Source: Cololabis saira
Taxonomy: Eukaryota > Chordata > Actinopteri > Beloniformes > Belonidae
Assembly: GCF_033807715.1 (NCBI RefSeq)
Contig: NC_084592.1
Coordinates: forward strand, 27,771,919-27,835,918
Reading direction: 5' to 3'
Length of the DNA: 64,000 nucleotides
In this document: positions 11,201-22,685 of the stretch, one piece after another
How positions within the stretch are numbered: the stretch's first letter is position 1
Layout of the letters: the number at the start of each line of letters is the position of its first letter
Notes under the pieces: generated by a model
Seen by the model: only the letters and a program-made list of their open reading frames with translations
Database searches by the model: none
Told to the model about the DNA's origin: nothing
Made by a program: the position numbers and the translations under genes

Positions 11201-14200
11201 GCAACTATAAGCCTACCAAGACGGGATTCTGACAGTTTCATGAATAAGATGCAGAGCCCCAAGATAAAGCCATTGCTCATCTGTAATAGGTCAAACTCAC
11301 AGAGGGCTTGGTTGGACCCCCAGCAATCCAGATTCAAAGTTTCAAGTAAATCAAAGATGACATTACCAATACAGGCAATGAAACCAACAAACAGAGAGAG
11401 ATGCCTTCATTTATCAGATATACCATTGGATGTCTAAGTCCTTATTTGAGTCCTGTTTTGCAATAATCTCCCTTTTCCATTTGGGGCTCGAACGCAACTT
11501 TTGTGCTGCTGCCCGATTTATTTTTTTTTCCCATCAGTCGGCACATCATGGTGATGCAGTCACTGGGAAGTGGGTTCTGGAGGTTTTTTTTTACTGTAGC
11601 CTGTATGGTAAAAAATAAGTCTTGAAGGAAGAGCTAAAATATTTGAGACAACCAACTCAATCCAGCACTTAAAATAGCATCACCCAGTTTAACAATGATC
11701 AGCTGTAAAGGCTAAGATGCTAAAAATAAAGCTAATAGCACATGTGTGCAGATCTTTATAGTTCTTTGAAAAAAGATTGGAGTTGTTCAACATTAGCAAT
11801 GGCATGTTAGGGCCTTAAGAAACCCAAGTCCATGAAAATAAATCACCACATCTCTACTGTGCACATATTACCAATGACTGGCACAACATCACCCGTTAGT
11901 TCATATCTCCGCTTTTTTATCTTCCTGTTTCTTCCCTTCCTGCTCATGAGACTGCAAGGTTATCGGGCCGCAGCCTTGCTTTCAAATATTAAGCAGCAGA
12001 GGCAGCGTGACACTGGAGGATGGTTTACTATCCCCGAGCTTCATTGGCCGCAGGCCCTCAGACTCATTTACCCCCACAATCATCTTGTCCTATCCCCAAA
12101 AGAGATTAAACAGCACCTCTATTCACTACTCTCTTACATCTTGTAAAGATGTAATTTCAGATGCAGTGCAGACACTGACTTAATCAAAGGCAGAACATTA
12201 CAAATGTGGTGTAATGCTGGGAAATCCAATGAGAGATGGGAGAATCGATTGTCCTGGCTTTTTGCAGTCTAAATGGTATAATTATAGTCTTAAAGATTCA
12301 GTGGAGAAAAAATGCCAAAGAAGGGGTAGCTTATCTTTCATGCTCGGGCTTCTGCTTGTAAGAAACTTTGGATATTCATGAAGCATAATTGTGTGCAGAT
12401 GTTAATTTTTAAACAGATAAGTATCAGGTGCACCTCTTTTGGCTGCTCTGTTCCTCTCGTCCTAATGAAATCTTTAGTTCCCGGTGAGATAGCGACAGAG
12501 CTTTGTGCTCAGCCGGACGTAGAAACCACACATCGATTGGCTCACTTGGCTTCCATCCAGCATCTTGGCAAAGTTTCAGGAGTTAAACCAGACCCTTTAA
12601 GCCTCCTTTAAAAGCTCAGTACCCTCAGCATGGAAAAATTGAGTTTTTGTGGCCAAGCTGCAGAACCCACATCAGAAAAGATGAATTTGTTGCTTTTGTG
12701 TGTAGTGGTCTTCATCTTGTAAAAGTTGCATGAATCTTTGAATATGTCTGTCCTTGTTTCTGTCATTATTCTTTAAATATTTAAGTTCTCTTTTAAAGTG
12801 AGTGACTTGGGATTGTAACTGATGTGACGCACTTTTTTTTTTTAGCCCTGCAATTTATGTGCTCAAATGAAATTACACATAAAACAAGAATGCATGCAAG
12901 TAAAACAAAGTCCTTATTTTCCGTAGTGTATTTGATTGGCAAATATGTGGCATTTTAATCAAGCTGTCTGAAACATTATTGGACTGTACAGCAGAAACCA
13001 AAGTTTTTCCACAGTGGTCACATGCATGGTGTACATAGGAATGCTTGTCTGAAGTATTTATTTATAGCGAGCAATAGCCTCGCAGTCTGAGCGGGGAGAC
13101 ACAAGGACATATCTAAACACAAACCAAGGCCTGCCAAGTCATGAGTTGTGAGATTAATTTCAAAGAGACGGCAGTGCAGTGCAGAAGCCAAAGACCCAAT
13201 TCTGGTAATCAACCTGCCCCAAGCCCCTCCGCCCACCCCACCTCGACTCCCCTCCCCTCCCCTCCCCTGCTCTCCCGAAGACTCCAGACACTCATGCTGT
13301 GTCAGGCTCTTTGAACATCAGTTTCTCAGAGCTTGTGCCCTTGTTACGTCTCCGTGTTCAGTCTTCCACGGTGGCTGTATACTAACAGGCTCGTGAGCAG
13401 AGTTATGGCAGCTTGTTAAACAACATTTTCAGGCATATCCATTATGGATGGAAGCTGATTTATCTGTTTAGCAGCCGCTGGCCTGAGGTCCACAGCCAGA
13501 AGTCTGGCTCAGTGCACCACAGCGGGTTTCCTTGTCAGATAAATATAACAAGGGTCATCCACTGGCACAATCACTACAGCCTGTTGGAATCTGGCAAAGA
13601 CCCACAACAACTATGTGCTTATGGTACAGCTAAGCCAAAGGGGTGGGGGTGGTGGTGGGCTTCTTTCTGTGGCCTCAAAGAACCTCTGGCTGGGGGTCCA
13701 GGCTTAAGAGGCTGAGCCCCAAAGATAGGAAAAGGGGGGAGGGGAAGGGCTATGTTTAGGGTAAAGGACCTCAACCTGTAAATATCCGATCATGAGAGAC
13801 TTTTTAGATCTCTGAGACTACAGTGCCCCCTGGGGGAGCTGGAACTACATCTAGAAAGTGTATTAAATGTAACACAAATATTCAGGCATTTATATCCCAC
13901 CAGAAACCAACTAAATTTTCCTCAGTTTGACATTTAAACCAGCTAAATGTAGGACAAGTTACAGTACCCAGGGGCCTCAGTTCTGGTTTTCAGAGTCCAG
14001 ATAACACGTTAACAAATGTTCCAGCAGAGTCTCAGCACTCATGCAACATGTGATATATTTTTCGCAAGTCAATAAGGTCTGTCTGCTTAAAACTTACATG
14101 TTCAGTTCTATCCTTGTATCTGCATTCAGGTCTTTACTTTAAATGGATATTTCATACTTTAATTGTAATGTAATGTAGGCATGACTAGTTACTGTCCTAC

Positions 14201-17200
14201 CTGGAGTAGGCAGTGGTCAGGACCATCTACTCCCAAGCTCTTCTGAGTTTGGAAAAACTCAGAAGGGCTGACTGGAGAGTGAAGCCGAGCGACTTTTAGC
14301 CATATAAAACAGCTTAAACCTCAAAAATGTCAAAAATGTGTTCAAGCAAACACTGTAGGCTTTTTTGGAACAATATGCAGCCACCGTGCAACGAGGCATG
14401 GCAACACAGGAGTTTCTGGGGTTGAGAACAAAGTAATAGTGAATGTAAATACCCAGATAGCAAGGAATGTTTGGCCTAACATGGCCTTCATCTGCAGTTT
14501 TCTTTGGCCCCTGTTTGGCCTTGATTGATGGCATGGACTCATGGCGAGTGTAACTGTTCAAAGTCAACCACATATCCCAAGACATGGTTCAAATCTGCAT
14601 TTTCCTTGGGGATTTTGGGCCACTTCTGGTCCTCACATAACTTACTGTCACCCATGCCACAACTGGCTTCTGCTATTTGGGCCCATAGAACTCTTTTCAT
14701 AACCCAATTTAAACCAGCGATCATTGTTGCGAGGCTGGCCCACACAGCACATGCCAGTGTGGTAACAAAGCCAGAGGTGGCAAAAGTAACCCAGAGTTGG
14801 CCCAAATGTGTCTGTTATCTGGCTAGTGAAAGTAGATAACTATCTGATACAAAAGTGCTGCAGTGTTAAAATTCACATTACGGCATTCATTCAAGCCCTT
14901 ATGAAACTTTTGATGTTGAAGATCCTGAAAGTGTGCTCTTCTGGTGTCCCTGCTCTGTTGCCTTTTTTTGACCATCAGTTCTCACTGATTCTTGACAGTT
15001 GGTACTCAAAAGCTCCATCCTTTATGCCAGTGGTCTTCAACCCTGGTCCTCAGGACCCCTTGTCCTGCAGGTTTAAGATGTTTCCCTGCTTCAGCATACC
15101 ATGATACAAATGACTGCGTCATTAACAGACATTAATTAGATTCAGTGTGATGATGCAAGGAAACATCTAAAACATGCAGGACAGGGGGTCCCAAGGACCA
15201 GGTTTGAAGACCACTGCTTTATACAATCCCACTTCAAATAAGAAAAACCCCTTTAAGATCAAAGCGTCTCACTTGCATACAACAACATATTTGTGGAGGC
15301 ATTTGCTGTTGATGGATTGGCTGAAAAAAAATATTTGTATATTTGGTATTTGGTTCTGTTATACCTATTGCTTGCAACCCAGAATAACAATAAAGTTAAA
15401 TCGTCAGCTTCACATCATTGTATTAATGTGAAGATGTGTCTTGATATTAGTAGGCCTAAAAATGGGACATACAGTAAATTGACACTTTTATTTGCTCTGG
15501 TACAGATCGTGAGTCTCGAGAGCATGAGGACACCATCACTCCAGAGATTGTGGGGGAGCTGCAGCCAGCTAAAGTGCCACTCCATCCCAAAGACATTATG
15601 AACAGTAAAAAAGTCATTGCAGTGCACAAAGAAGAGCAGAAGAAGCTTACCAAGCAGCGCAATATGGGCACCATCATGGATTACTCCCCTCTGCCCATTG
15701 ACAAGCACGAGCCTGAATTCGTAAGTACCATTGCCCGAAATGCTTGTATGGGGATTTTTGAATGAGCTGTTGCTGAAAGAAGCCACATACAGTGGATTTC
15801 TTGGATGTTAGTTGATTAAACTTCATTGCCTTCAAACTGTTTCACATTGATGTTCACTTTCTAAATGTGGAGCGACTTCCTTAAACTATGTTGCCTGTTT
15901 GTAACTCGCTGCATATTTCTATGAAGGGTCCTTGCAGGAGAAAACTGGACGGGATCATTCAGGGAATGAAGGGCACTTCTCGTGTAATGGCTCTGTCTCT
16001 GTACATCCCCAACTGTGACAGAAAAGGATTCTTCAAGCGCAAGCAGGTGGGATACATTTTGATATCATGTACTTAAAACAATTATGAATTCTTACTGGAG
16101 GGACATCAAAAAGGCTTGATCACACTGCTAAGTTAAGGTAACTGTCTAACTACTTTTAGGCAGACGGGGGAAGCTGCTGATAAAGTACGAAGGCGGTCTA
16201 TCCAAATATGTCCAAAGATAAAGATAAAGCAAAGGGGGCATGATGTGCGACCCACTAGACAACTTCACTGTGTGATGGATCACTGACATATAAGAGCACC
16301 ACACCCAATCGGAGCATTCATTCAGTGATGGAGCAAATTTGGAAAACTAGAAAGAACTGCTGGCTGCTTGTGCTGAGGATCGAATTCCTCTCCAGATTAG
16401 TGGCGCTCTGTGGGATGCAGTCATCTACGAAAGCACTGTTGAAATGTTCTACAAAAGGAGTGTCTACAGAAGCAAACTGCAATTGATTAATAGATTGAAA
16501 TCCCTTCGAAAGAGACCCAGAGCAGGGTCATGCGCTCTGTCTCTGGAAAGTGCCTAGGGACAACTTGTATTGTAATAGACTATATTAATAGAATTGGATA
16601 AAATTGAAAACATTTCATGACGTCAATGATCATGATCATTTGTGCATTTTCATACGGGACAACAGTCGCTTGGCAGGTCCCATAGGTCTTCAGATCAGTT
16701 TGGAAGAACAGCCAGAGGGGTATAAGAAAGAGGCTAGAGGTTCTGATTGGCAGCTAGCATTATTTCAATGGTTTTAAAAGATCTGTCTAAGTTTCTCCCT
16801 GTACCTCTGAGCTGCAAAATAAGAAGTTAATGAGATTTGTGTCTGAAAGCAGTATTGTTGACCAAACACTCCCCACTTTTTAAGCTCCTAACATTACATT
16901 ACTAACACTTTGTATAGTCACTTTGAGCTTTTGAATTAGACAGTTAAAATGACTCCCTGTGGGTAATATGAGCAGGCAAGCTCCCTAAGGGACTACATAA
17001 GGTCTTTTTTTTTTTTTGTCTGGTTCTCTCATTGTGTTTCCAGTGTTCCGTATCGGCTTCATAAACCTTTGGCTTCACCGTTGTTCCGTTTCATGGCTGG
17101 TTCTTTAATGTGTACCCGAGATACTTGATCAGGACTTGGAAATTAACTTCTATATGTGCTGTGGGGATTGTGATGGTCATGCCTTTCTGCTTAATCACCT

Positions 17201-17388
17201 TTTATTATACAGCTGCCTGCTTCTAGTAAAGTTGTGTCCTGTGTTCTCTCCCACAGTGCAAACCATCTCGTGGCCGTAAGCGAGGTATCTGCTGGTGTGT
17301 GGATAAGTATGGCGTTCAGCTCCCGGGCACAGACTACAGTGGAGGAGATATTCAGTGTAAAGACTTGGAGAGCACCAACAATGAGTGA
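4046..17388 (+). CDS. igfbp5: Insulin-like growth factor-binding protein 5 (four-exon gene)
   Basis: Joining exons 4046-4391, 15506-15720, 15927-16046 and 17257-17388 gives a 270-residue frame (mammalian IGFBP5 is about 272). The protein is secreted and binds IGF-I/II, modulating receptor access. Residues 1 to about 20 are a hydrophobic signal peptide. The N domain (about 24-105) has 12 cysteines and the GCGCCLTC signature at 53-60. The linker is 106-187. The C domain (188-270) is of thyroglobulin type 1, with six cysteines and CWCV at 239-242. The basic stretch KRKQCKPSRGRKR (224-236) matches the heparin-binding and nuclear-targeting region of IGFBP5. KALSMCPP, EEKPLHALLHGRG and PNCDRKGF separate it from the other IGFBPs. 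All junctions keep frame and have GT/AG borders. igfbp2 lies convergently downstream, as in other vertebrates. The a/b paralog is not assigned. Confidence 0.95.
4472..4523 (+). repeat. CT-rich microsatellite
   Basis: An imperfect (CT)n tract interrupted by TGTC steps lies just downstream of the exon 1 donor. It is simple sequence. Confidence 0.85.
4527..4658. mobile_element. Palindromic MITE, 'AAGCCTGAATT' family, copy 1
   Basis: About 130 bp of foldback sequence. The left arm (AAGCCTGAATTGTGGTTCC, then CGACGCAGAG) is mirrored by the right arm (CTCTGCGTTGGTGTAACGC, then GGAACCATAAATCAGCCTT). The centre is CpG-rich and itself palindromic around ACGCCGTAGG. The flanks are TAA/TTA, as expected for PIF/Harbinger-type target duplications. 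Six further copies or half copies occur in the window (5328, 39344, 41147, 41464, 62940, and a longer relative at 33136). Confidence 0.75.
4662..5327 (+). mobile_element. Unclassified interspersed repeat 'R1', copy 1 (5' truncated)
   Basis: This 0.67-kb block is closely similar to 23190-23835 and, for its 3' half, to 30425-30812. Shared landmarks in order are CCGATGACACCACCCACGA, CACGGTAACGCTTTTGACTG, GCCAAAATTACACGATTA, TTTCGGCCATGG, GTATTGTGGGGCTTGAGG and a 3' end with CCTACAGATACAATAGGG. The family is familiar from fish genomes, but I cannot name its superfamily. It starts internally, directly after the MITE at 4527-4658. Confidence 0.75.
5328..5408. mobile_element. Palindromic MITE, right half only
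   Basis: This copy repeats only the right arm of the 4527-4658 element (TACGGTGCACGTCGC through GGAACCATAAATCAGCC). Together the two flank the R1 repeat, giving a MITE, R1, half-MITE sandwich. Confidence 0.75.
8213..8279. repeat. (AT)n microsatellite
   Basis: About 33 AT units lie in igfbp5 intron 1. The tract is likely length-polymorphic. Confidence 0.95.
13249..13267 (-). other. G-quadruplex motif on the - strand
   Basis: The + strand has four runs of four C separated by single T residues. The - strand therefore reads GGGG four times with one-base loops, a strong intramolecular quadruplex sequence. It lies within a wider C/T-rich tract of igfbp5 intron 1 and is on the non-transcribed (template) side for igfbp5. 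Confidence 0.75.
14452..14823. mobile_element. Foldback MITE with CCAGATA...TATCTGG ends
   Basis: The ends are CCCAGATAGCAAG on the left and TGTTATCTGGCT on the right, an inverted pair. The interior is rich in TTGGCC and GGCCCA motifs, typical of a fish repeat family with many 'tggcccag' segments. It is non-coding and unclassified. Confidence 0.6.
15028..15216. mobile_element. hAT-type MITE, 189 bp
   Basis: The termini CAGTGGTCTTCAA and TTGAAGACCACTG are inverted, and subterminal CCTGGTCCTCAGGACCCC is mirrored on the right. The flanks CTTTATGC (15020-15027) and CTTTATAC (15217-15224) agree at 7 of 8 positions, fitting the 8-bp hAT duplication. It sits less than 300 bp before igfbp5 exon 2. 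A related copy is at 58998-59212. Confidence 0.8.
15506..15720 (+). CDS. igfbp5: igfbp5 coding exon 2
   Basis: The acceptor TGGTACAG precedes 15506 and the donor GTAAGT follows 15720. The exon completes codon 116 and encodes residues 116-187, the variable linker. DRESREHED matches the start of the IGFBP5 linker, and the rest (KVIAVHKEEQKKLTKQ) keeps the usual basic character. It ends in phase 0. Confidence 0.92.
15721..15926 (+). other. igfbp5: igfbp5 intron 2 (206 bp)
   Basis: A short intron with a GTAAGT donor and an acceptor TTTCTATGAAG. The acceptor has a weak pyrimidine tract, but it is the only site giving the conserved GPCRRK start of exon 3. Confidence 0.85.
15927..16046 (+). CDS. 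igfbp5: igfbp5 coding exon 3
   Basis: Exactly 120 bases, encoding residues 188-227 in phase 0 at both ends. It starts with GPCRRKLDG and ends with PNCDRKGFFKRKQ, the first half of the thyroglobulin-type C domain. The length and phase match exon 3 of other IGFBP5 genes. Confidence 0.95.
16047..17256 (+). other. igfbp5: igfbp5 intron 3 (1.2 kb)
   Basis: The donor is GTGGG and the acceptor TTCTCTCCCACAG. A small LINE 3' tail lies at 16540-16605. No other feature is recognised. Confidence 0.85.
16540..16605 (+). mobile_element. LINE (L2/CR1-like) 3' tail fragment
   Basis: The sequence CTGGAAAGTGCCTAGGGACA, followed by a TTGTAATAGACTATATTAATAG stretch and an ATAAAATTGAA end, resembles the conserved 3' terminus of fish L2-type LINEs. 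It is only a stub. Confidence 0.5.
17257..17388 (+). CDS. igfbp5: igfbp5 coding exon 4
   Basis: The acceptor is CCCACAG. The exon encodes residues 228-270, then TGA at 17386. It carries the CKPSRGRKRG basic motif (heparin binding, nuclear targeting and acid-labile-subunit contact in the family), the CWCV motif and the last cysteine (GGDIQCKD). Confidence 0.96.
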   Translation, partial: CKPSRGRKRGICWCVDKYGVQLPGTDYSGGDIQCKDLESTNNE

Positions 17389-20300
17389 AATGGGGAAGAC
17401 CACCCCTTGAACCCTCCCCCCTGTCCCCCACCCCGTAACCACCACATGACACAGGGCCCATGCCTCTTCTCTGAATCACACCTTTATGCTCCGCCCTCTG
17501 TTCACTTCAAGATCCTCAAATTTAATTTAAAAAAAAGAGAGAAAAATCCAGACAAAAAGAGCAGGCTTAAAAAAATGACAAATGTTTTTTTTTTCTATTC
17601 TTGACCAAGCACACTTCTCCAAATGAGGGGGAATGACCCAGAAGATTGACTAGACCCTTTTATTGACTATTGATCATGGGACCTCTGGTGTGAAGCTGGC
17701 TACATGAAAAACGTGCTCAGAATGGATTTTTTTTTTTTTCCTTTACAGAAAAGGGAGTTTTCAGTACAGTACTTCTAATATACAATATTGATTCAAAATC
17801 ATTATGGACAACAAAGAAAAAAAAGAATCAGGTGTACTGACTGTCCACTATGGCGTCATGTTCCACAGCCTAAATCTGATTTATTTTCAGAGTAATTTGG
17901 TTTTTTTGTCTGTTTTCCAAAAGAAAAAAAAAAGAAACTGATAGAAAAACGCTGTAACAGTTGACTCTATCTGGATTTGAGGTTTGGTCTGAGCACTTAT
18001 AAATAGGGGATCCTGCTTAGATATGTATAATTTCCCAAAATAATGTGTGCCTGGGTGTGAGCATGAGTGCAGTGGGAATGTGTTGTATGTATGAGCCTAT
18101 GCTGGTGTATGATAGCCTATTAGACAAAAAAAAGAATGTCTTTTTGCTTTCTCTTTTGTTTAATTTCCTCACGAGTATTGCTGGCGCTTGAGGTGGTCTT
18201 GGGGCTGGCTTCTCTATAATGTAAAGAATGTCTTGGGACATGGAGCATTCAAAAACAAAAGAGCAAGTAGATAATCACAGATGAACCTATGTAAGTGGCT
18301 CTTTGATGATGTAGCTAGCCTGATTTGCCAACTGTGCCTATTTGAGCAGACACTGCCATGCAGGGCGACACAGAGCTTGGAGACCGCTGGCTCTACTGGT
18401 GAAATAAAAGATTTTTCAGCTTCAATGATGGGACTCAAGTTTGATTTCGAGGTTTTGGGTAATCAGACTTGCCAGTCGGGCCGGTTGCCTCTCTGATTCA
18501 CTTGTGTGAAGTGTGGTTTTTGTATGGTTTTGTTTGTGCTGTTTTCTTTGCCTTCAGTGAAGTAAAGACTACCCACTTTTGAGCCATGTTCCTTTATCAA
18601 GTGGTTTCCCCTCAGTACTGCTACTACAGTGTAACCATGTTTTATGACATTACTTTTGAATCTAGTTATTGAATGTTTTTTTTTTCTTTTCTTGTAAAAA
18701 CAAAGTATGACAATTGTGTAAATGTGCTTGGAGAAAATTGCCTGTAAAGAATTTGAATAATTCCTTATAGCCTATCAGGAGAGTGATCCACAGTCGTTTG
18801 ACTATGGGGCAGTCAAAAAAGCCTCTGGAATCTTTCCCATTATGCCTCCATACGGAGGTACAATGCCTATATCTCAGCGGAGCATTATCAAAATATAAGG
18901 ATTACAGGAAGCAACAGGGTCTTTAAAAGAGTTGTTCTCTCTGTGTGAAAATGAGTGCCTTCCTATACACAAGTACATATAAATACTGACATGAAAGTGA
19001 CATGAATATCACATGTGGCAGTTTTTTTAGACAGCCACGTCTGCGGGCTGATACTTGGTATGACGACAAAAAGGTCTAGGTGCAGTTCTGATTTACAGAA
19101 GAACATTGAATGTGGTAGGTCCTTTAATAAGTGGTGTCAACGAAGCAAATCCATTTGTAATCTCTGCAAGTACCTCAGTTAAATTCCTGATGCGAGTGAT
19201 ACGTGAGGTACCGCTTAGTAGGCACATTCAGTTCAAGTTTCTTCTTCTTTGACAACCAATAAGCTAAGATTCTTGCTTTTTCTTGTGAATGCCATTGTAG
19301 ACGATTGAAAGAGAGGGAAAGCCAAAGGATGTTAAGAAGTTGTTTTTCTACAAACAGGAGAGAAATGATATGCGCATCTTACATGGCTTCTGGTTGTGAA
19401 AACATTAAGGCTCCTTGCCCTGTTTCCAACACCAAATCCCCACTACCACTTTCGAAAGATTGAGAAAAAAAAAAAGAAAAAAAAAAAAGCAGCTTGCACT
19501 TATTTCGTTTACTCACTATTGATATTGATACACAACGGCGTCCTAAAATGTGGTATCATGAAGTTAGTGGAACAGCAACAGCCACAACAACAAAAGCTAA
19601 ATGTTGTGTTTTCATGCGCTTACCTTTCAAAGATGGTGCTTTGAGGTAATATTAATTGACAGGGGCTGTTAAAGCCCATGCCTGGGACCTTCAATATGGC
19701 AACATCTTTTAGACAAAATATACGTAAATAAATGAAAGAAACGCAGCTAGAGATGTTCTCACGGCCTATCATACAGCGATGACAGCTGATACAGAGAAGG
19801 GGAAAACAGATGGAGGAGTGAGGGAAGAGGAAGAGCAAGCGTCATGGGCAGGTGTCATTATCAGGGCCTAGCCACTTCCCCGCTGTGGGGTCACCAATTG
19901 CATGATTTAGATACAGTTAGCAACAGTACAGTTAGACAGTTATGAGGAGTCGCTGAAATCTGAGGAAGGCAGTACTGCAAGCAGGAAGGAGTGCATTAAC
20001 ATGCCAAAAAACAGGGAAAAATCTGATATGTGGGACTATTAAATGTCTGACCCAGTTGAGGGAGTGAACATTTAAGTGGTCCATTGATTTCCCACACCTG
20101 TTTCCAAGTAGTAGCCGCCTCAAGTTTCTCATCTCCTACTTGGTTTGAGCTCATATTCACATTTCATTCTTCAGTAGGACAGTAACTACAGTGCAGATTT
20201 TTTTGGAATACATAACACTTTTTGGATGTAATGAGACAGCACAATTGTTTTCTTTTTTTCATAATTTGGTGATTACTGGCTTGCGATCGGTGGCAGGAGA

Positions 20301-20495
20301 ATAGCGGGAAATAATGGTCAGTATTTGGAGCTACATAAGACAACTAAGAAAAAAAAAGACAAAAAATCTCAAATTATTAAAGTGAATATCACTGTGTAAT
20401 ATTTATTCAACTTGTAATTTATGTACTCTTTTAACCTTTGTCTTTTTTGTTATGACAAAGCATTTATTTAAATAAAGTTATGTATTCATTTAAGC
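17389..20495 (+). other. igfbp5: Predicted igfbp5 3' untranslated region (about 3.1 kb)
   Basis: IGFBP5 transcripts are known for very long 3'UTRs. The stretch after the stop is AT-rich with many A and T runs and AUUUA-like elements, and has no recognisable transposon. The best end signal is AATAAA at 20471-20476. TCATCTC at 20129-20135 is a 7-mer match to the miR-143 seed, which may be chance. The exact end is inferred. Confidence 0.6.
20471..20476 (+). terminator. igfbp5: igfbp5 polyadenylation signal candidate
   Basis: A canonical AATAAA is followed by TTATGTATTCATT and a TTTTGTTGAG stretch, the U/GU-rich context expected downstream of a cleavage site. Confidence 0.5.
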
Positions 20496-22053
20496 ATTTT
20501 GTTGAGATTCTCATTTCTTGTGTTGTATTTTTAAGAATTTACAGTTTGATTTGGGATCATCCTGACTGTAAGCACTGGCTAATCTCTGAGGCACGAGCTG
20601 ATAAACCTCTTAGACATAAGACAGAGACTGCATGCAGGATGTGACTTTACAAAGGCTTGCCCGAAGGGAAGTCACCTGGTTTTCAACACCATAGTCAGAA
20701 AGATTGCACAGGAACAAGGAAGTCATTTAACATGAGTTAGAAATGGGTCTAGGGGGACCTGCACAGTATTTCAATGACTGCAAAGAGGAGTTTGTAGCCT
20801 GAGGGAGGCTCTATCATGTAATGGGAAACCTGCCTTTATTACTACTTAAAGGCAGAATAAACTCCCCAGAGACACTGCTGATATAAACATGCTGCTAGAA
20901 TGTTAAGAGCACACACAGATGTATTCACAAGGTAAAATTATGTCAGGAATTTCATAAGAATAACTGGACAGACCCTCAGTAATGTCACCCATGAGTTTCT
21001 GAAGAGCGGTTTTGAAATCAGTTTTTTGATCTATGGAGGATGTCATCTTGTCAGGACTCCACCTAGTCCTGGCTAATCCCCAAAATAGGTAAATGGGTAG
21101 AATGAACAAGCTTGGCAGTCAGCTGGAACATGTCCACTTTACCTTGGTTACCACCAAAGACTGTAAATATGATCTGAGATATTAGCCATAGGGGTTTCTG
21201 TTGAGTACCGTAGTTTTGAAGTGACTTTTTCCTTATACTGCGTAGCCCATGTTATAACAAACAGGCACCAGTAAGCCAACTTGAACACACCCAGCTTCCA
21301 TCAATGAAAGGTTGCCTAGGCTACTAGCTCCTTCAGCTGCTCCATGTTTGCAGCTAAATATCTTGTTTCAGATGTCTTTTAGTTGGTGAATTAAGAAATT
21401 ACTTTTTGACCAAGATCTTTTGGCCGACGCTGACTTAATATAAACATCTGATTGCTTCCCTAAGTTTTGTAGCATGACAATGTCTGATGACGAAGTGATA
21501 ATGGGTAGTTGTTCTCAACACTTAAAAAAAAAAAAATCCAGATGTAGGTAATACAGACAGGAGCGGGCCATGGCTACCACGAAGGCTGTTGTGGTATAAT
21601 CACTTGTTTGTGTGTGCATGTATGCATGTGGTAGGGATGTGAGGGGAAACATGTGTAAAGCATTTAATGTGTGAGGTACTTAACATGACAATTACTATTT
21701 GCCTTCAAAGTAACTGACAACTGTACTTAGAACTTCAAAGCTTTCAAGCCCCTTTTATTACATGATTACAACAATATTGGATGTTGACATGTGACATCAA
21801 CTCGTATACCTGACTCTATCCCAAAGGCAGCCAAACTGTTTTGTTTTGGCTGTCTCATGCAAAGTACAGACATTAAAATTTGCAGGAAGTTTGATTCATC
21901 TTTCTCTTTCTCATTTAGTAACACTGAAAACAAATTATCAGTCCTATAAAATCATATGTGATGCCTCTGAAGAGGCTTTCACATGCATATGCATATATTT
22001 TCAATGTGACTTTTACCAGCAATCATGTGATATAAGTTTACAAATGGCATGCA
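20496..22053. other. Intergenic, nothing recognised
   Basis: No gene, repeat family or strong regulatory motif is recognised. Several short open frames lack any family resemblance. Confidence 0.5.
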
Positions 22054-22063
22054 GATGTTTACA

Positions 22064-22397
22064 TCAGGGTAGCACGGTGGATTAGTTAGTATTAGCTTAG
22101 TTAGCTGGCCCAGCAGGAGTCTTGGAGTTTGCATGTTCCCACCGTGCTTGCGTCGGTACCCTCCGAGTACTCCGGCTCCCCCCTACATTCCAAAAACATG
22201 CATAATAGGTAAATTGATGATTTTAAATTCCCCGTGAGTGTGAGTGTCTGGTTGTTTGTCTGTATATGTGGCCCTGTGATAGACTGGCGACCTGTCCAGG
22301 GTGAACCCCTGCCTCTCGCCTACTGAGCTGGGATAGGCTCCAGCAGACCCCCGTGACCCTGCAAAGGATGGATGGACAGAAAATGGACGAGTGGATG
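22064..22397 (+). mobile_element. SINE-like retroposon with 10-bp target duplication
   Basis: The head AGGGTAGCACGGTGG and the body landmarks GAGTTTGCATGTTC, GACTGGCGACCTGTCCAGGG and GGGATAGGCTCCAGC are typical of an abundant fish SINE-like family. The tail is GGAT-rich. GATGTTTACA occurs immediately before (22054-22063) and after (22398-22407) as a perfect target-site duplication. Confidence 0.85.
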
Positions 22398-22685
22398 GAT
22401 GTTTACACCACAAAATCAGGATCTCTGCAAATCATTGCTCGTGTTCTTCTGTAATACTCTCTCTTAAAGAGGTAAAGGTGGTTCTTGTCAGCACTGAGAG
22501 GGAGATGAAAGGAAATTTTAAAGAATGTATAGTGGTTGGAGGTAGATCACATGAGCCAGCAGGCAAGGCTCCTAGTTTTGCCCCATATCCCTTTCATCAC
22601 ATACAGCATGGACCAGATAGATGGTTTCGCCAGCATGGAACAGATAGAGATGTATTTGCAACTCAGAATCACAAAACCATAATTA

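Larger units (their letters stand above)
4392..15505 (+). other. igfbp5: igfbp5 intron 1 (11.1 kb)
   Basis: This is the large first intron typical of IGFBP genes. It contains a CT tract (4472-4523), MITEs and an unclassified repeat (4527-5408), an AT microsatellite (8213-8279), a C-rich quadruplex motif (13249-13267), a foldback MITE (14452-14823) and a hAT-type MITE (15028-15216). From 5409 to 8212 and from 8280 to 13248 I see no genes or recognised repeats. Intronic enhancers could be here but none can be identified by eye. Confidence 0.85.
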
